Positions 27,261 to 35,842 of a stretch of DNA of 64,000 nucleotides are shown piece after piece (the stretch's first letter is position 1; every line of letters starts with the position of its first letter). The translations under genes were made by a program, and so were the position numbers. The stretch spans positions 186,001 through 250,000 of the forward strand of contig JAJEGN010000007.1 of the NCBI GenBank assembly GCA_022819855.1. The letters run 5' to 3'. Under the pieces are notes generated by a model. It was not told the origin of the DNA, did no database searches, and saw only the letters and a list, made by a program, of their open reading frames with translations. The DNA is from Gammaproteobacteria bacterium (lineage in GTDB: Bacteria; Pseudomonadota; Gammaproteobacteria; Steroidobacterales; Rariloculaceae).

Positions 27261-28148
27261 CTACGCCAGCGCGTCGCTGAACCCGTAGAGCCGGTGCGGG
27301 TTGTCGACGAGAACCTTCTGCCGTAGCGCCGCATCGGGCATGAAGAGCGGAATCAGGTCGACGAGGTCGCCGTCGTTCGGCATGTGACGCTTGATGTTCG
27401 GGTGCGGCCAGTCGGTGCCCCAGAGCGTGCGGTCGGGTGCAACCTCGAGCACGGCCTGGGCGAACGGCGCGGCGTCCATGAACGGCGGACCCGCCGACGA
27501 AATGCGTTCCGCGCCGCAGATCTTGATCCAGCAGTTGTCCATGCGGGCCGTGTCGAGCAGGATCGCGAACGGCTTCTGGTCGAGGCCGTCGCGGGTCGGC
27601 ACGCGACCCATGTGATCGATGATGAAGGGTACGGGCAGGCTGCGCAGCATGGCGCCGAAATCGAGCAGGTCAGCGGCGTCGAAATGCAGAACTACGTGCC
27701 AGCCGAGCGGCACGATGCGCTCGACGAGGTCGTGGAAGACGTCCATGTCGGGCGTGCCGCCGAGATGCTGGACGAAATTGAAGCGGATGCCGCGGATGCC
27801 GCCGTCATTGAGTTGCGCGAGTTCCGCGTCGCTGATCGACTTGCCGACGTTCGCCACCCCGCGGTAGCTGCCGCCGCTCTGCGCGATCGCGTCGAGGATC
27901 ACGGTGTTGTCCGTGCCGTGGCAGCTCGCGTTGACGAGCACGGCGCGCGACAGGCCGAGCGTCGTTTGCAGTTCCTTGAAACGCGCGAGGGGTGCGTCGG
28001 GCGGCGTATAGCTTCGATCGGGCGCGTAAGGATACACGGCGCCCGGACCGAAGATGTGGCAGTGGGCGTCGCAGGCTCCCGGCGGTGGTTGGAACTTTGG
28101 CGTCTTCGTATCCGGGTCAGGCGCCATGCAGACCGGGATATCGCTCAA
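27261..28148 (-). CDS. ligI: 2-Pyrone-4,6-dicarboxylate hydrolase
   Basis: The 295-residue amidohydrolase-superfamily enzyme opens 2-pyrone-4,6-dicarboxylate to 4-oxalomesaconate/4-carboxy-2-hydroxymuconate. Signatures shared with LigI are CDAHCHIFGPG (the HxH motif), VNASCHGTDNTVILDAI, GIRGIRFNFVQHL, PFIIDHMGR and LWGTDWPHPN with the catalytic Asp. The start shown is TTG 28148; an in-frame ATG at 28127 (MAPDPDTK) is a plausible alternative. It is 130 bases downstream of ligC on the same strand, and the junction between them contains a diverged direct repeat of the gene boundary. Confidence 0.92.
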   Translation of the reverse strand: MSDIPVCMAPDPDTKTPKFQPPPGACDAHCHIFGPGAVYPYAPDRSYTPPDAPLARFKELQTTLGLSRAVLVNASCHGTDNTVILDAIAQSGGSYRGVANVGKSISDAELAQLNDGGIRGIRFNFVQHLGGTPDMDVFHDLVERIVPLGWHVVLHFDAADLLDFGAMLRSLPVPFIIDHMGRVPTRDGLDQKPFAILLDTARMDNCWIKICGAERISSAGPPFMDAAPFAQAVLEVAPDRTLWGTDWPHPNIKRHMPNDGDLVDLIPLFMPDAALRQKVLVDNPHRLYGFSDALA

Positions 28149-28278
28149 AGCCGTTTCTCCGACAGAAACGTGGAGCCCGTTCCCGAGTTGACTACCGGTG
28201 CCAACGGCGATGGCGCGCGGATCGCCGCGGCCGATTTCCGGCCGCCTGAACGGTTAGCCATGCGAACCGGGATGGCGC
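28149..28278 (-). repeat. ligC/ligI spacer with duplicated junction
   Basis: The sequence around the ligI start (28123-28160) matches that around the ligC stop (28257-28294) at about 31 of 38 positions. The distal copy gives a reading ending EKRL-stop that mirrors the true ligC end EQCL-stop, and both contain CTTTGAGCG followed by ATCCCGGT. The intervening sequence shows no gene. Confidence 0.7.
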
Positions 28279-29217
28279 TCAAAGGCATTGCTCCAGCCGG
28301 TCGAGCGTCTCCATCGCCGGCAGGACCTGCGCCACGGCGCCGTTCGGCTCGCGGCCTTCCCGGATCGCCGCGATGAACTCGCGATCCTGCAGCTCGATGC
28401 CGTTCATCGACACCGCCACGCCCGACAGGTCGATCGGGTTGTCCTTGCCGTCGAAAAGATCGTCGTAGCGCGCGATGTAGGTACCGTTGTCGCAGATGTA
28501 GCGGAAGAAGGTGCCTTGCGGACCGTCGTTGTTGAACGACAGCGTGAGCGTGCAGATTGCGCCCGACGGGACCTTCATGCCGATGCTCATGTCCATGGCG
28601 ATGCCGAGCTCGGGATGGTGCGGCCCCTCGATGCACTGGACCGCGGATGCCGTCTCGCCCGTCTGGTACTGGAAGAGATCGACAGTGTGGCAGGCGTGAT
28701 GCCAGAGCAGATGATCTGTCCAGCTACGCGGCTTGCCCTCGAGGTTGATGTTCTTGCGCCTGAAGAAGAAGGTCTGGACATCGAGATGCTGAAGCGTAAG
28801 CTCGCCCGCCTTGATCCTGTTGTGGACCCACTGGTGTGACGGGTTGAAGCGCCGCGTGTGGCCGGCCATGGCGATGAGGCCGGACGCCTTCTGCGCGGCA
28901 TCGATGCGCCGGGCGTCGGCCAGCGAATCGGCGATCGGGATTTCGATCTCGACGTGCTTGCCGGCCTGCATGACCTGAACGGCCTGATCGGCGTGCATCT
29001 GCGTCGGCGAGGCGATGATCGCGGCATCCACGCCGGGCTGCTCGAGCGATTCGTCGAGGTTCGACGTCCAGTGCGGGATGCCGTACTTCTTCGCGACGGC
29101 TTCAACCGATTCCGGCCGTCCGCCGGCGAGGCTCACAACCTCGACGCCGTCGATGTTCTTCAGCCCATCGAGATGCTTCTGCCCGAAGGCTCCCTGCCCC
29201 ACCATCACGATCTTCAT
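28279..29217 (-). CDS. ligC: 4-Carboxy-2-hydroxymuconate semialdehyde dehydrogenase
   Basis: The 312-residue enzyme of the Gfo/Idh/MocA family oxidises the LigAB product (as its hemiacetal) to 2-pyrone-4,6-dicarboxylate with NAD(P). The N-terminal KIVMVGQGAFGQKHLDGL is the Rossmann nucleotide site. AAIIASPTQMHADQA, HVEIEIPIADSLADARRI and MAGHTRRFNPSHQWVHNRI follow the family plan, and WTDHLLWHHACHTVDLF is the active-site region. The length matches LigC (about 315). ATG 29217 with GGGGAGA upstream is chosen; the longer open frame extends into non-homologous sequence. Its product is the substrate of LigI encoded next. Confidence 0.9.
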   Translation of the reverse strand: MKIVMVGQGAFGQKHLDGLKNIDGVEVVSLAGGRPESVEAVAKKYGIPHWTSNLDESLEQPGVDAAIIASPTQMHADQAVQVMQAGKHVEIEIPIADSLADARRIDAAQKASGLIAMAGHTRRFNPSHQWVHNRIKAGELTLQHLDVQTFFFRRKNINLEGKPRSWTDHLLWHHACHTVDLFQYQTGETASAVQCIEGPHHPELGIAMDMSIGMKVPSGAICTLTLSFNNDGPQGTFFRYICDNGTYIARYDDLFDGKDNPIDLSGVAVSMNGIELQDREFIAAIREGREPNGAVAQVLPAMETLDRLEQCL

Positions 29218-29502
29218 GCATTTCTCCCCAACAACAAGGTTTCGGGCCAGCCCGGCGCGTCCAAAAAAACGCGTGCGTCGGGTCGCTCGGGCTGGCAAAG
29301 GCGCGTATTCTAGCAGCCCGAGGTGAAGGTCCGGCATCCTACAGGCGCCTGCGAGACAACCGGCCGGCAAAGTGCGGGTAGTGCGCATTCCGAGCATGTC
29401 CGGGCGACGACCACCGAAGACAGCCGGGACGCATCGCCGATAAAATGCAGCGCAACTTTTGCCCCGGCCACCCGACAAGCAAGCTTCCGGAGACACATCC
29501 AA

Positions 29503-30939
29503 ATGGCTGAAAGAGCCGAATCCCTGACTCTGCGGACCGACTTCTCTCTATTGATCGACGGCCAGGCCAGCCAGGCTGGCGAGACCCTCGATGTCATCAA
29601 TCCGGCCTATGGGCAAGTGTTCGCTCAATGCCCGGCCGCGAGCCCTGCGGAACTCGATGCAGCCGTCGCGGCCGCCAGGCGCGCGTTCGAGTCCTGGCGA
29701 CGAACGAGTTACGAACACCGCGCCGGCCTGATCCGCGAACTCGCGGCGGCGCTGCGCGAGCACCAGGATCCGCTCGCGGAACTCCTGACCCGCGAACAGG
29801 GCAAGCCACTCAATCAGTCGGTCGCCGAGATCGACCGCGGCGCAGCGCAATCCGAAGGCATGGTCGGCATCGAGATTCCGGTCGAGACGCTGATCGAGGA
29901 CGAGCGGCGCCACATCGAACTGCATTACCGGCCGCTTGGCATCGTCGGCATCATCACGCCGTGGAACGCGCCCGTGAACCTCGCGCTCGGGCCGCTCGTC
30001 TCGGCGCTCTACACCGGCAATACCGTCGTGCTCAAGCCCTCGCCCTACACGCCGCTCACGACGCTCAAGCTTGGCGAACTGCTCGGTGAGATCTTCCCGG
30101 CCGGCGTCGTCAACGTGCTGGCCGGGGGCGATGAACTCGGCCAGGCGATGACCGAGCACGTGGACATCGACAAGATCTCGTTCACGGGATCGGTCGCAAC
30201 GGGCAAGAGGGTCCTCGCGAGCGCCGCGGGTACGCTCAAGCGCGTCACGCTCGAGCTCGGCGGCAACGATCCGGCGATCATCCTCGACGATGTCGATCCG
30301 AAAGCGATCGCAAAGAGAGTGTTCTTCGCATCGTTCGTCAACAGCGGCCAGGTTTGCATGGCGATCAAGCGGATCTATGCGCACCAGAGCGTCTACGACG
30401 AGCTTTGCGAGGCGCTCGTGAATGAGGCCAAGGCGGCCGTCGTCGGCAACGGTCTCGATCCCGACACGCAGCTTGGCCCGATCCAGAACCAGATGCAGTT
30501 CGACAAGGTCGTGGACGTGCTTGAGGACACGAGGCAAAGCGGCGCGCGGATCCTGTGCGGGGGCGAAGTCCCCAACGAACCCGGCTACTTCTTCCCGCCG
30601 ACGCTCGTAACCGATATCGCCGAGGACAGCCGATTGGTGAGCGACGAGCAGTTCGGCCCGATCGTGCCGATCCTCAGTTTCTCCGATCTCGACGACGCGC
30701 TCCGGCGCGCGAACGACACGCGCTACGGCCTCAGCGGCTCGGTCTGGACGAGCGACCCGGAAAAGGGCGCGGAGATCGCGGCGCAACTCGAGGTCGGCAC
30801 GGCCTGGGTCAACCAGCACCGTGCAACGTCGGCGTATGTGCCGTTCGGCGGCGCCAAGGAATCGGGCTACGGCCGCCAGTACTCGATCCTGGGCCTCAAG
30901 GGCTACATGGAACCGGAGGTCGTGAGCGTCGCGAAGTAG
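29503..30939 (+). CDS. NAD(P)-dependent aldehyde dehydrogenase
   Basis: The 478-residue cytoplasmic enzyme has the classical ALDH motifs: GIITPWNAPVNLALGPLVSAL, FTGSVATGKRV (nucleotide binding), ELGGNDPAIIL with the catalytic Glu, and NSGQVCMAIKR with the nucleophile Cys. PFGGAKESGYGRQ and EPEVVSVAK close the protein. It begins after a GGAG site at ATG 29503; TAAAAT about 55 bases upstream (29446-29451) may be its -10. Placed divergently from ligC and convergent with galD, it could oxidise an aromatic aldehyde such as vanillin made by the hydratase-lyase. Sequence alone does not separate this from other aliphatic or semialdehyde dehydrogenases. Confidence 0.92.
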   Translation: MAERAESLTLRTDFSLLIDGQASQAGETLDVINPAYGQVFAQCPAASPAELDAAVAAARRAFESWRRTSYEHRAGLIRELAAALREHQDPLAELLTREQGKPLNQSVAEIDRGAAQSEGMVGIEIPVETLIEDERRHIELHYRPLGIVGIITPWNAPVNLALGPLVSALYTGNTVVLKPSPYTPLTTLKLGELLGEIFPAGVVNVLAGGDELGQAMTEHVDIDKISFTGSVATGKRVLASAAGTLKRVTLELGGNDPAIILDDVDPKAIAKRVFFASFVNSGQVCMAIKRIYAHQSVYDELCEALVNEAKAAVVGNGLDPDTQLGPIQNQMQFDKVVDVLEDTRQSGARILCGGEVPNEPGYFFPPTLVTDIAEDSRLVSDEQFGPIVPILSFSDLDDALRRANDTRYGLSGSVWTSDPEKGAEIAAQLEVGTAWVNQHRATSAYVPFGGAKESGYGRQYSILGLKGYMEPEVVSVAK

Positions 30940-30946
30940 CCGGCGG

Positions 30947-32035
30947 CTACGCGTTGCCGTCCCAGACGTCGGCCGGCACAAAAATGTTTCCGCGCATGAT
31001 GAGCCTTGCTGTGCGCAGCAGGCCGGCCTTGAGTACGGTCGGCCGCGCTCGCGTGCCACCCACCTCGAGCGTGACCGAGAATTCGCCGGACGGGTGCTCG
31101 ACGGACATGTGCCTGACGCTGCCGTCCGGCACCCGTGCGATTCCGTCGGCAACGGACCCCGGCAGGATGCAGGCCGTCGCGACCGACACGGCGCCGAGCA
31201 CGCCGATCGCGGCGTGGCAGTCGTGTGGAATGAACGTGCGGGTGCAGACGTGTCCGCCGGCCCGGGGCGGCGCGATCAGGCTCATCTTCGGCACGACCTT
31301 GTCCGTCACGTCGCCGAGGTTCATACGCGGACCGAGCTTGAGACGTATAGCTTCCAGTCCGCGCTTGAGGGCGTCGTCGCCGTCGAGTTCCTCCCGCGAC
31401 TCGTAGCCCGTCCTGCCGAGATCCTCGGCGCGCAGGACCACCACCGGCATGCCGTTATCGATGCAGGTCACGGCCACGCCGTCGGCCTCGTCCGTCGCGT
31501 TGCCGGTCGGCAGCAGGCTGCCGCAGGCCGAGCCTGCAACATCGAGGTAGTTGCAGATGACCGGCGCCGACGTGCCCGGCACGCCGTCGATGCGGGCGTC
31601 GCCGTCGTAGCTGACCGCACCGCCCGGCGTTGAAATTTCGAGTTCGCAGAGATTGCCGCTGTTGAGCATGCGAACGCGGATGCGGGTCACGCCGTTCCGC
31701 GCCCGGACGAGTCCGTTCTCTACGGCGAACGCGCCGACGCCGGCCAGCATGTTGCCGCAGTTCGGCGTCGTATCGACGCGGTTCTCACCGACGACGACCT
31801 GCGCGAACAGATAGTCGATGTCGGCATCGCCGGAACGCGACGGACTTACGATCGCGATCTTGCTCGTCAGCGGATGGGCGCCGCCGGCGCCGTCGATCTG
31901 CCGCGCACCGGCGCCCATGGCAGCCACGAGCACGCGATCCCGAAGACTTGTGTCGGCCGGCAGGTCCTCAGCGCGAAAATAGAGCCCTTTCGAGCTTCCG
32001 CCGCGCATGGCCATGCAGCGTATGGCTGTCTGCAT
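30947..32035 (-). CDS. galD: 4-Oxalomesaconate tautomerase (PrpF family)
   Basis: The 362-residue PrpF-like isomerase interconverts tautomers of 4-oxalomesaconate in the gallate/protocatechuate 4,5-cleavage routes. It matches GalD of Pseudomonas putida very well as I recall that sequence: MRGGSSKGLYF near the start, DARQIDGAGGAHPLTSK-like segment, NCGNMLAGVGAFAVENGLV, GSLLPTGN, VTCIDNGMPVVVL, LGPRMNLGDV and AVEHPSGEF-like end. The catalytic Cys of the family is in PNCGNML. The homologue in sphingomonads is called LigU. It lies downstream of an MFS transporter; ATG overlaps a pseudo-stop TAATG. Confidence 0.9.
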   Translation of the reverse strand: MQTAIRCMAMRGGSSKGLYFRAEDLPADTSLRDRVLVAAMGAGARQIDGAGGAHPLTSKIAIVSPSRSGDADIDYLFAQVVVGENRVDTTPNCGNMLAGVGAFAVENGLVRARNGVTRIRVRMLNSGNLCELEISTPGGAVSYDGDARIDGVPGTSAPVICNYLDVAGSACGSLLPTGNATDEADGVAVTCIDNGMPVVVLRAEDLGRTGYESREELDGDDALKRGLEAIRLKLGPRMNLGDVTDKVVPKMSLIAPPRAGGHVCTRTFIPHDCHAAIGVLGAVSVATACILPGSVADGIARVPDGSVRHMSVEHPSGEFSVTLEVGGTRARPTVLKAGLLRTARLIMRGNIFVPADVWDGNA

Positions 32036-32129
32036 TACGACGCCTCAAGTTCCTCGTTTGCCTGGGCGGGATGTCGACCCATTCGGATGCCGGCCGCGCC
32101 GTCGCCGATTGTAGCGGAGCGAATGCTCG

Positions 32130-33347
32130 CTAAGCGCCCTCCGTGTCGGACCCTGGCTGCGCCGGCGCCGACTTGCGCAGGGTCTCGGGAACGAGCGCGA
32201 TCATGACCACGGTGCCTGCGACACCGATAAGCGCGGCACTCACGCTTGCCGCGCCAAGGCTCGCGATTCCGACGAGCACGCTCGTCAGCATCGGCGAGGT
32301 GGTCATGCCAACGTCGCCGATGAAACGCCAGAGCCCGAGAAACTGGCCGCGCTGGCCGCTTTCGCGCGCAAAATCGGCGCCAATGATCATTACGACACCG
32401 GTGCTGATCCCGTTGGCGAGCCCAAGCAGCAACGCGGCGCCGAAGAGGCCCGGAAAACCGTCGGCCGTCGGCAGCAGCATGAGTCCGGCCACGTAGAGCA
32501 CCATGCTCGGTACGGCGCTCCACTTGCGTCCGAACCGGTCGACGAGCACGCCGACGGGGTAGAACAGGCACATATCGACGACCGCCGAGAGCGAGTAGAT
32601 TGCGCCGATCTCGATGCTGCTGAGACCGAGCGCGGCGCCGACGAGCGGCACGAGAAGCTGGCGCGCACTGCGCATGACCTGCAGGGAAAATGCCGCGAAC
32701 CCCGCCGTTGCGTAGGTCTTGCGGTGGGCGCGCAGGACGGCCAGCGTTTCGGCCGGGAAACCGGGGGATTCGCCGGAATCCGGCTTCACGTTGCGCGTGA
32801 ACCACGCGACGAAAACCGCCGCCGCGACCGCGCCTGCCGCGAACAGCGAGAACGCGAACGGATAGCCCAGCAGTTGCGCCACGGCGCCGCCCGCGAAGGG
32901 ACCGACGAGCGCGCCCGTGCGCAGCAGTCCCGCCAGGAGCGTGATGGCGCGGCCGACCTCGTCGGGCCTGCAGGTATCGGCGATGTAGGACTGCTGACCG
33001 ATCATCCAGCCGGAGAAGCCGGCGCCGAGCAACATGGCCGCCGCGAACAGCATCAGCGGATGCGGCGCCGCGGCGAGCAGCAGCATGCCGGCCAGGGTCA
33101 GCCCGAGCCCGGTCAACAGAACGGGTTTGTCGCCGAAGCGCGCCGCGAGCGCGCCGGCCGGGACATCGAACAGCAGCAGACCGATGCCGCGAAACCCCAT
33201 GACCACCGACGCGAGCACCGGGCCGTAGCCGAGGTCGAGCACGTACAGCGGCAACAGGATCAGCAAGGCCATCTGGCTCGTCGCCATGATGAGCGACGGC
33301 AGGTAGACCGGCATGAGCAGGCGGTCGTAGGGAGACGGAAGCTGCAT
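32130..33347 (-). CDS. MFS transporter
   Basis: The 405-residue inner-membrane protein has about twelve membrane segments. It shows MFS signatures: GFRGIGLLLFDVPAGALAARFGDKPVLL (motif A region between helices 2 and 3) and its repeat PVGVLVDRFGRKWSAVPSMVL in the second half. The start is ATG 33347. Between galD and the aminotransferase gene, it could import or export an aromatic or dicarboxylic acid. Similarity to drug-efflux MFS is equally possible. TACAAT in the spacer after it may be a promoter for galD. Confidence 0.85.
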   Translation of the reverse strand: MQLPSPYDRLLMPVYLPSLIMATSQMALLILLPLYVLDLGYGPVLASVVMGFRGIGLLLFDVPAGALAARFGDKPVLLTGLGLTLAGMLLLAAAPHPLMLFAAAMLLGAGFSGWMIGQQSYIADTCRPDEVGRAITLLAGLLRTGALVGPFAGGAVAQLLGYPFAFSLFAAGAVAAAVFVAWFTRNVKPDSGESPGFPAETLAVLRAHRKTYATAGFAAFSLQVMRSARQLLVPLVGAALGLSSIEIGAIYSLSAVVDMCLFYPVGVLVDRFGRKWSAVPSMVLYVAGLMLLPTADGFPGLFGAALLLGLANGISTGVVMIIGADFARESGQRGQFLGLWRFIGDVGMTTSPMLTSVLVGIASLGAASVSAALIGVAGTVVMIALVPETLRKSAPAQPGSDTEGA

Positions 33348-33413
33348 CGTTGTCGTCAGTCGTCAGCCGGGGCCGCGGCGGGCATGCGGCCTCGCGACCC
33401 CGAAAGCTGCGAG

Positions 33414-34625
33414 CTAATCCGACAACACGGCCGCGATCGCATCGGCGACGTAGTCGGCGTTGCCCTGATTGATCCCCGCGACGTTGATCCGGCTCGACTC
33501 GACGAGGTAGACGTGAAACTCCTCCCTGAGCCTGACGACCTGCTCGCGGCTGATGCCGAGAAACGAGAACATGCCGCGCTCGTTCGCGATGAAGGAGAAA
33601 TCCGTCGGCGTGCCGCGCTCCGCCAGCTTGTCGGCGAGGAGCCTGCGCAGACCGTTGAGGCGATCGCGCATGTCGTCGAGTTCTTCGGTCCACAGCGCCC
33701 GGAGCTCGGCATCGGCGAGGATCCGGGCGACGATCGCCGCGCCGTGGTCGGGCGGCATCGAGTAGATTCCGCGCGCGATGTTGGACAGGTTGCTCGCCAC
33801 GGTCCGGTTGCGTTCGCGGTCGGGAGAAACGACCGAGACCGAACCGACGCGTTCGCGGTAGAGCCCGAAGTTCTTCGAGCACGACGCGACGACGACCACT
33901 TCCGGCAGCCGTTCGGCCATGAGCCTCACGCCGCGCGCATCGGCCTCGAGCCCCTCGGCAAGCCCCTGGTAGGCGATATCGATGAACGGCACGATGCCAT
34001 GCCGCTCGCAGAGATCCGCGAGCATCTGCCACTGCTCCGCCGTCAGATCGGCGCCGCAGGGATTGTGGCAGCAGCCGTGGATCAGCACGCTGTCGCCGCG
34101 GCCTATTCCGCTGACGGCATCGGCCGTCGCCCCGAAGTCGATGCGTTTCGCGCTCCGGTCGTAGTAGGGATACTGCTCCAGAGAAAGCCCGGCCAGACCC
34201 AGCAACTGCCGGTGATTCGGCCAGGACGGGTCGCTGAGCCAGACGCGCGCGTCGGGCTTCGCACGCTGTACGAGATGGCCCGCGACGCTGACTGCGCCGC
34301 TGCCGCCGGGCGTCTGCACGGTCGCCACACGGCCGTCGGCGAGCGCCGGATGATCCGCGCCGAACAGAAGCTCCTCGAGGCCGCGATTGAATCCCGCATT
34401 ACCGGCGATGGCGACGTAGGATTTCGTGTCCTCGGCCGCGTAGACATCGGCTTCGGCGCGCTTGACGCACTCGAGCACGGGCGTGCGGCCGGACTCGTCC
34501 TGGTACACGCCGACGCTGAGGTCGACCTTGTTCGGATCGTCGTCCGCTCGGTAGAGCTGCATGATGCCGAGGATGGCATCCGGCGGCAGGGGTTTGAGGG
34601 AATCAAGCACTGTCTTGGCGGTCAT
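33414..34625 (-). CDS. Aspartate/aromatic amino acid aminotransferase (class I)
   Basis: The 403-residue PLP enzyme belongs to the AspC/TyrB group. It begins LPPDAILGIMQLYRADDDPNKVDLSVGVYQDE, typical of that group, with KSYVAIAGNAGFNRGLEELL, the GGSGAVSVAGHLV region, HGCCHNPCGADLT, PFIDIAYQGLAEGL and SCSKNFGLYRERVG with the PLP-binding Lys. It would interconvert aspartate, tyrosine or phenylalanine with their keto acids. ATG 34625 is the conserved start; an in-frame longer form is implausible. It is divergent from the CoA-ester lyase gene. Confidence 0.92.
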   Translation of the reverse strand: MTAKTVLDSLKPLPPDAILGIMQLYRADDDPNKVDLSVGVYQDESGRTPVLECVKRAEADVYAAEDTKSYVAIAGNAGFNRGLEELLFGADHPALADGRVATVQTPGGSGAVSVAGHLVQRAKPDARVWLSDPSWPNHRQLLGLAGLSLEQYPYYDRSAKRIDFGATADAVSGIGRGDSVLIHGCCHNPCGADLTAEQWQMLADLCERHGIVPFIDIAYQGLAEGLEADARGVRLMAERLPEVVVVASCSKNFGLYRERVGSVSVVSPDRERNRTVASNLSNIARGIYSMPPDHGAAIVARILADAELRALWTEELDDMRDRLNGLRRLLADKLAERGTPTDFSFIANERGMFSFLGISREQVVRLREEFHVYLVESSRINVAGINQGNADYVADAIAAVLSD

Positions 34626-34873
34626 GTGGGAGAAGCGAGACGGTATAGTAAGGACGCGAAGCGCACGCAACAATAGCGACCGGCAGCCGGTGGCCCCGGG
34701 GCGAGTCCCCCAACGGACGCGCCGGTCGGTTGCGGCGGCATCGCCCCCCGGGCAATCCGTGGCAGAATCCCCCTCGACCGATGACGCTGACAGCGACGCA
34801 ATCGGGTGGCATCGGCCTCGTTGGCAACCCATGGCAGAATCCCGCAGCGCAATCTCACGACAAGGCAATTCAC
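34626..34873. promoter_or_regulatory. Divergent spacer with duplicated promoter-like repeat
   Basis: The block GGCAATCCGTGGCAGAATCC at 34751-34770 recurs as GGCAACCCATGGCAGAATCC at 34823-34842, a 72-base step, within a longer imperfect repeat that also includes GGCATCG upstream. Each copy has CAGAAT, a reasonable -10. On the minus strand TATACC/TACTAT near 34640-34650 may serve the aminotransferase gene. Confidence 0.45.
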
Positions 34874-35743
34874 GTGACCGTCATTCGAAGTCTGCTGTTC
34901 GTTCCAGGCAACAAGCCGAACATGCTGGACAAGGCCCTCGGCTTCGATCCCGACATCGTCGTGCCCGACATGGAGGATTCGGTCCCCGACGCCGAGAAAG
35001 GCAACGCGCGCGAGGTCGTGGCCTCTTTCCTGCCGAGGCTTGCCGCTCGCCCTCCCCTCGTCCTGCCGCGCGTCAACGCGCTCGATACGCAATGGGCGGA
35101 CGACGATATCGCCGCGGTCGTCGGCCCGCACGTTTACGGCATCTCCATCGGCAAGATCCGCACGCCCGGCGATATCGCTGAGGTTTCGAGCCGGCTGGAC
35201 AAGCTCGAGAAGCGCGCCGGCCTCGAGGTCGGCACGCTCAGGCTCGTCCCGTGGATCGAGACGGCCGAGGCGATCGTGCGCTGTTTCGAGATACTGAGCG
35301 CGAGCGCGCGGATCGTCGGCGCCGGGTTCGGCGCCGAGGACTACACGAACGACATGGGCATCGAGCGTCTCGACGACGAATCCCAGCTCCACTACGCGCG
35401 GTCGGTGTTCTGTACCGCAGCCCGGGCGGCCGGCGTGCTCGCTTTCGAGACACCATGGTTCCGGTTTCGCGACCTCGACGGGCTGCGCGAGCACTCACTC
35501 GCGTCGAAACACCTCGGGTTCAAGGGCAGGTTCGCGATCCACCCGGCGCAGGTCGACACGATCAACGCCTGCTTTGCGCCGTCGGAAGAGGAAATCGAGC
35601 AGGCTCGCCGGGTCGTCGCCGCATACGAGGAAGCCGAACGCCGCGGCCGCGGCTCGACCTCGCTCGACGGACGCGTAATTGACGTTCCGGTCGTCAAGCG
35701 TGCGCGGGCCTTGCTGGAAATCGCGGGGCGATCAGAATCCTGA
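34874..35743 (+). CDS. CoA-ester lyase (HpcH/HpaI, CitE-like)
   Basis: The 289-residue protein belongs to the citrate lyase beta/malyl-CoA lyase group that cleaves or forms C-C bonds in acyl-CoA esters using Mg2+. Motifs are RSLLFVPGNKPNMLDKAL, PDMEDSVPDAEK (metal-binding acidic residues), VYGISIGKIRTPGD, GFGAEDYTNDMG and GRFAIHPAQVDTINACF. The start is GTG 34874 with AAGG upstream. Candidates include malyl-CoA, beta-methylmalyl-CoA or citramalyl-CoA lyase. It is not the LigK/GalC-type aldolase expected for the protocatechuate route, which belongs to a different fold. Confidence 0.85.
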   Translation: MTVIRSLLFVPGNKPNMLDKALGFDPDIVVPDMEDSVPDAEKGNAREVVASFLPRLAARPPLVLPRVNALDTQWADDDIAAVVGPHVYGISIGKIRTPGDIAEVSSRLDKLEKRAGLEVGTLRLVPWIETAEAIVRCFEILSASARIVGAGFGAEDYTNDMGIERLDDESQLHYARSVFCTAARAAGVLAFETPWFRFRDLDGLREHSLASKHLGFKGRFAIHPAQVDTINACFAPSEEEIEQARRVVAAYEEAERRGRGSTSLDGRVIDVPVVKRARALLEIAGRSES

Positions 35744-35842
35744 TTGCCCGCAGCCGTCGTGATTCAAGTCGGCCGCGAACCGACAGCAGACGCGATCATT
35801 CAGGGGGTTGCCGTGTTTCGGCGATCTGCTACGTACCCGACG

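Noticed and set aside
32035..32168. Further junction duplication between the MFS gene and galD (PAQPGSDTEGA-stop against PAQANEELEAS-stop)
   Set aside because: The residue pattern fits the others and the copy ends at TAATG of galD, but nucleotide identity is too low to claim.
32035..34032. 665-codon minus-strand frame over the MFS and aminotransferase genes
   Set aside because: It is very Arg-rich and overlaps two recognisable genes in another frame.
34874..35743. LigK/GalC aldolase of the protocatechuate pathway
   Set aside because: The motifs are of the CitE/HpcH fold, whereas LigK belongs to the RraA-like family.
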